From Thalassobius sp049116315 (lineage in GTDB: Bacteria > Pseudomonadota > Alphaproteobacteria > Rhodobacterales > Rhodobacteraceae), in NCBI GenBank assembly GCA_049116315.1, contig JAGDZD010000002.1:1-64000 (forward strand): 64,000 bases of DNA, in the 5' to 3' direction. The notes below the pieces were generated by a model that was given only the letters and a program-made list of their open reading frames with translations, was not told the origin of the DNA and made no database searches. The position numbers and the translations under genes are program-made. How positions within the stretch are numbered: the stretch's first letter is position 1; the number at the start of each line of letters is the position of its first letter. Below, in pieces: positions 62,377-64,000 of this stretch.

Positions 62377-63282
62377 ATGCATATCGAGCTACGTCATCTG
62401 CGCACCATCAAGGCCATTCATGAGGCCGGTGGCCTCGCCCGTGCTGCGGACCGTTTGAACATAACACAGTCGGCCCTTAGCCACCAAATCAAGCATCTCG
62501 AGGACCAAACAGGTGTCGAGTTGTTTGTGCGGCGCTCCAAGCCTATGACCTTAACGGCGGCGGGGATGCGGTTGTTAGATGCAGCGGGCAAAATCCTACC
62601 CGAAATGGCGGCGCTTGAAGAGCAATTCAAAGGTCTGCTGTCAGGAAAATCGGGCCGCCTGCATATCGCAATCGAATGCCATGCGTGCTTTGAATGGCTG
62701 TTTCCCGTGCTGGAACAGTTTCGAAAAGCGTGGCCCGAGGTGGATGTCGATATTCGCCCGGGGCTGGCCTTTGACGCCCTCCCAGCGCTGCAAAAAGAAG
62801 AAGTTGATTTGGTGGTCTCCTCAGATCCAGAAGATATCCCTGGGGTCGAGTTCTTGCCGTTGTTTGACTATTCGCCTGTTTTTGTTGCCTCTAGCCAGCA
62901 TCGGCTTGCAAAAAAGCCCTATGTCGAGGCCGAAGATTTTGAAGGTGAGACCCTGATCACCTATCCGGTGGATCGCAGTCGTCTGGATGTCTTTACTGAA
63001 TTGCTGACCCCTGCGGGGATTGAACCCGCGCACCAACGCCCCGTTGAACTGACCGCGGTGATCTTGTTGCTGGTGGCGTCTAATCGTGGTGTTTCGGTCT
63101 TGCCTGATTGGGTGGTGCGCGAGGTGAAGTATTCCTCGGATTACGTGACCCGCCCGATCACCAAACAGGGGTTAACCAAGCGGCTTTATGCAGCTGTGCG
63201 CACCGATGGTTTGGCGCGCCCGTTTCAGTCACATTTTGTGCGCTTGGCGCGCACTGAGCCGCTGAAACTTCAGCGGCAATAA
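62377..63282 (+). CDS. metR: LysR family regulator, MetR-like
   Basis: 301-residue LysR regulator. The N-terminal MHIELRHLRTIKAIHEAGGLARAADRLNITQSALSHQIKHLEDQTG is close to MetR, which activates met genes with homocysteine as co-inducer. The divergent partner is metF, a classic MetR target, and two MetR-type dyads lie between them. The gene symbol rests on this context and pattern. Confidence 0.88.
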   Translation: MHIELRHLRTIKAIHEAGGLARAADRLNITQSALSHQIKHLEDQTGVELFVRRSKPMTLTAAGMRLLDAAGKILPEMAALEEQFKGLLSGKSGRLHIAIECHACFEWLFPVLEQFRKAWPEVDVDIRPGLAFDALPALQKEEVDLVVSSDPEDIPGVEFLPLFDYSPVFVASSQHRLAKKPYVEAEDFEGETLITYPVDRSRLDVFTELLTPAGIEPAHQRPVELTAVILLLVASNRGVSVLPDWVVREVKYSSDYVTRPITKQGLTKRLYAAVRTDGLARPFQSHFVRLARTEPLKLQRQ

Positions 63283-63350
63283 GACGATTGCGGAAATTGC
63301 CAAAGCCCATTTGCGATTAACGGCCTTTCCTCTTGGCAAAGATCGGGACA

Positions 63351-63364
63351 GCGCGTATACGCGC
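63351..63364. other. Perfect 14-bp palindrome
   Basis: GCGCGTATACGCGC lies 26 nt upstream of the inositol monophosphatase start. It could be an operator or just a high-GC palindrome. A 7-bp inverted repeat TTGCCAA...TTGGCAA (about 63297-63340) lies just before it. Confidence 0.3.
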
Positions 63365-63390
63365 GGCTTGGACAAGCAGGAGCCCAATCG

Positions 63391-64000
63391 ATGCAAGGCA
63401 GCGCAAATCTCAACATCATGATCAAAGCCGCACGTAGAGCGGGTCGCTCATTGGTGAAAGACTTTCGTGAAGTAGAGAACCTGCAGGTCTCGATGAAAGG
63501 GGCCGGCGATTTTGTGACCAAAGCGGACATCGCGGCCGAAGCCATCTTGAAAGAAGATTTGATGGGCGCACGCCCCACCTATGGCTGGCTGGCCGAAGAA
63601 GGGGGCGAGCAAGAGGGCCAAGACCCGACTCGTCGCTGGATTGTTGATCCTTTGGATGGCACCACCAACTTTTTGCACGGCTTGCCCCATTGGGCGATCT
63701 CGATCGCGCTAGAACACAAGGGACAGATTGTGTCTGCTGTGGTCTTTGACGCGGCGAAAGATGAAATGTTCTACGCTGAAAAAGGCTCTGGCGCGTGGAT
63801 GAACGATTCAACACGTTTGCGGGTTTCTGGCCGTCATCGGATGGTGGAATCGATTTTCTCCACAGGTGTCCCGCACGCTGGCAAACGCACGCTGCCCGCC
63901 ACATTGCAAGATTTGGCGCGTATCATGCCTGAATGTGCAGGGGTGCGTCAGTGGGGGGCCGCAGCGCTCGACCTCAGCTATGTCGCCGCCGGGCGCACCG
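63391..64000 (+). CDS. suhB: Inositol monophosphatase family protein, partial
   Basis: The first 203 or so residues of an IMPase-family phosphatase; the gene runs off the window end. The metal-binding motif A is WLAEEGGE and motif B is WIVDPLDGTTNFLHG, both intact, followed by SIALEHKGQIVSAVVFD. It could hydrolyse inositol-1-phosphate or act in RNA processing like SuhB. The start is ATG 63391 with CAGGAG upstream. The third metal motif near GAAALDLSYVAAGR is just reached. Confidence 0.93.
   Translation, partial: MQGSANLNIMIKAARRAGRSLVKDFREVENLQVSMKGAGDFVTKADIAAEAILKEDLMGARPTYGWLAEEGGEQEGQDPTRRWIVDPLDGTTNFLHGLPHWAISIALEHKGQIVSAVVFDAAKDEMFYAEKGSGAWMNDSTRLRVSGRHRMVESIFSTGVPHAGKRTLPATLQDLARIMPECAGVRQWGAAALDLSYVAAGRT

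Noticed and set aside
1..64000. CRISPR array, prophage, IS element, tRNA or rRNA
   Set aside because: No regularly spaced repeats, transposase, integrase, phage structural genes or cloverleaf-like sequences were noticed in the intergenic regions. A tRNAscan/Infernal run would settle the RNA part.

Overview
The window is a chromosomal segment of a Rhodobacteraceae (marine Roseobacter-type) alphaproteobacterium. This rests on the aa3-oxidase assembly operon coxB-ctaB-ctaG-coxC-surf1 running into thrC and an M16 peptidase, a PIMT-like/TolC/PopZ-like (DUF2497) block, a fused TAXI-TRAP permease, a form-II CoxL homologue, and gene order and codon use typical of that family. About 60 protein genes are supported. 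I see no rRNA, tRNA, insertion sequence, prophage or CRISPR array, so this is mostly core genome with a few accessory cassettes.

Layout. 0-9 kb: lytic transglycosylase, 3-oxoacid CoA-transferase (two subunits), topoisomerase I, DprA, TldD. 8.7-16.6 kb: cytochrome c oxidase subunits II and III with their haem and copper assembly factors, headed by a perfect FNR-type box, then threonine synthase, an M16 peptidase and a RimJ-type acetyltransferase. 16.7-28 kb: D-2-hydroxyacid dehydrogenase, purine and methylthioadenosine salvage, flavin reductase, EcsC, nitrogen-PTS enzyme I (PtsP), aspartokinase, a small kinase, an SDR and DUF1178. 28-36.2 kb: an XRE regulator, then a compact two-way cassette bounded by hairpin terminators. 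It holds RpiR regulator, TAXI binding protein, fused TRAP permease and universal stress protein on the minus strand, and a class-III aminotransferase with a BKACE-type beta-keto acid cleavage enzyme on the plus strand. 36-39 kb: GST, then a LysR regulator divergent from a Tat-exported methyl-parathion-hydrolase-like metallo-hydrolase. 39-50 kb: PIMT-like protein, TolC, PopZ-like protein, CobQ, cupin, EF-P, fructosamine-kinase-like protein, YgfZ, glycosyltransferase, ABC exporter, phosphatase. 50-64 kb: serine-glyoxylate and histidinol-phosphate-type aminotransferases, enoyl-CoA hydratase, ValRS, an orphan CoxL-like molybdoenzyme subunit with a DUF2235 protein, thioesterase, MetF/MetR, and an inositol monophosphatase cut by the window end.

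The most interesting items are: (i) the 28.9-36.2 kb transport/transamination/BKACE cassette, which reads as an uncharacterised pathway turning an imported amino compound into acetoacetate plus an acyl-CoA; (ii) two dispersed non-coding repeat families, one a double hairpin (1.06, 12.48 and 60.80 kb), the other a 3'-end element (about 18.1, 51.9, 54.0 and 57.2 kb) that follows stop codons on the same strand; (iii) clear operator-like dyads ahead of coxB, the LysR/hydrolase pair, efp and metF/metR; (iv) a 149-nt convergent coding overlap. Functions are assigned from motifs and length by eye. No database search was possible.
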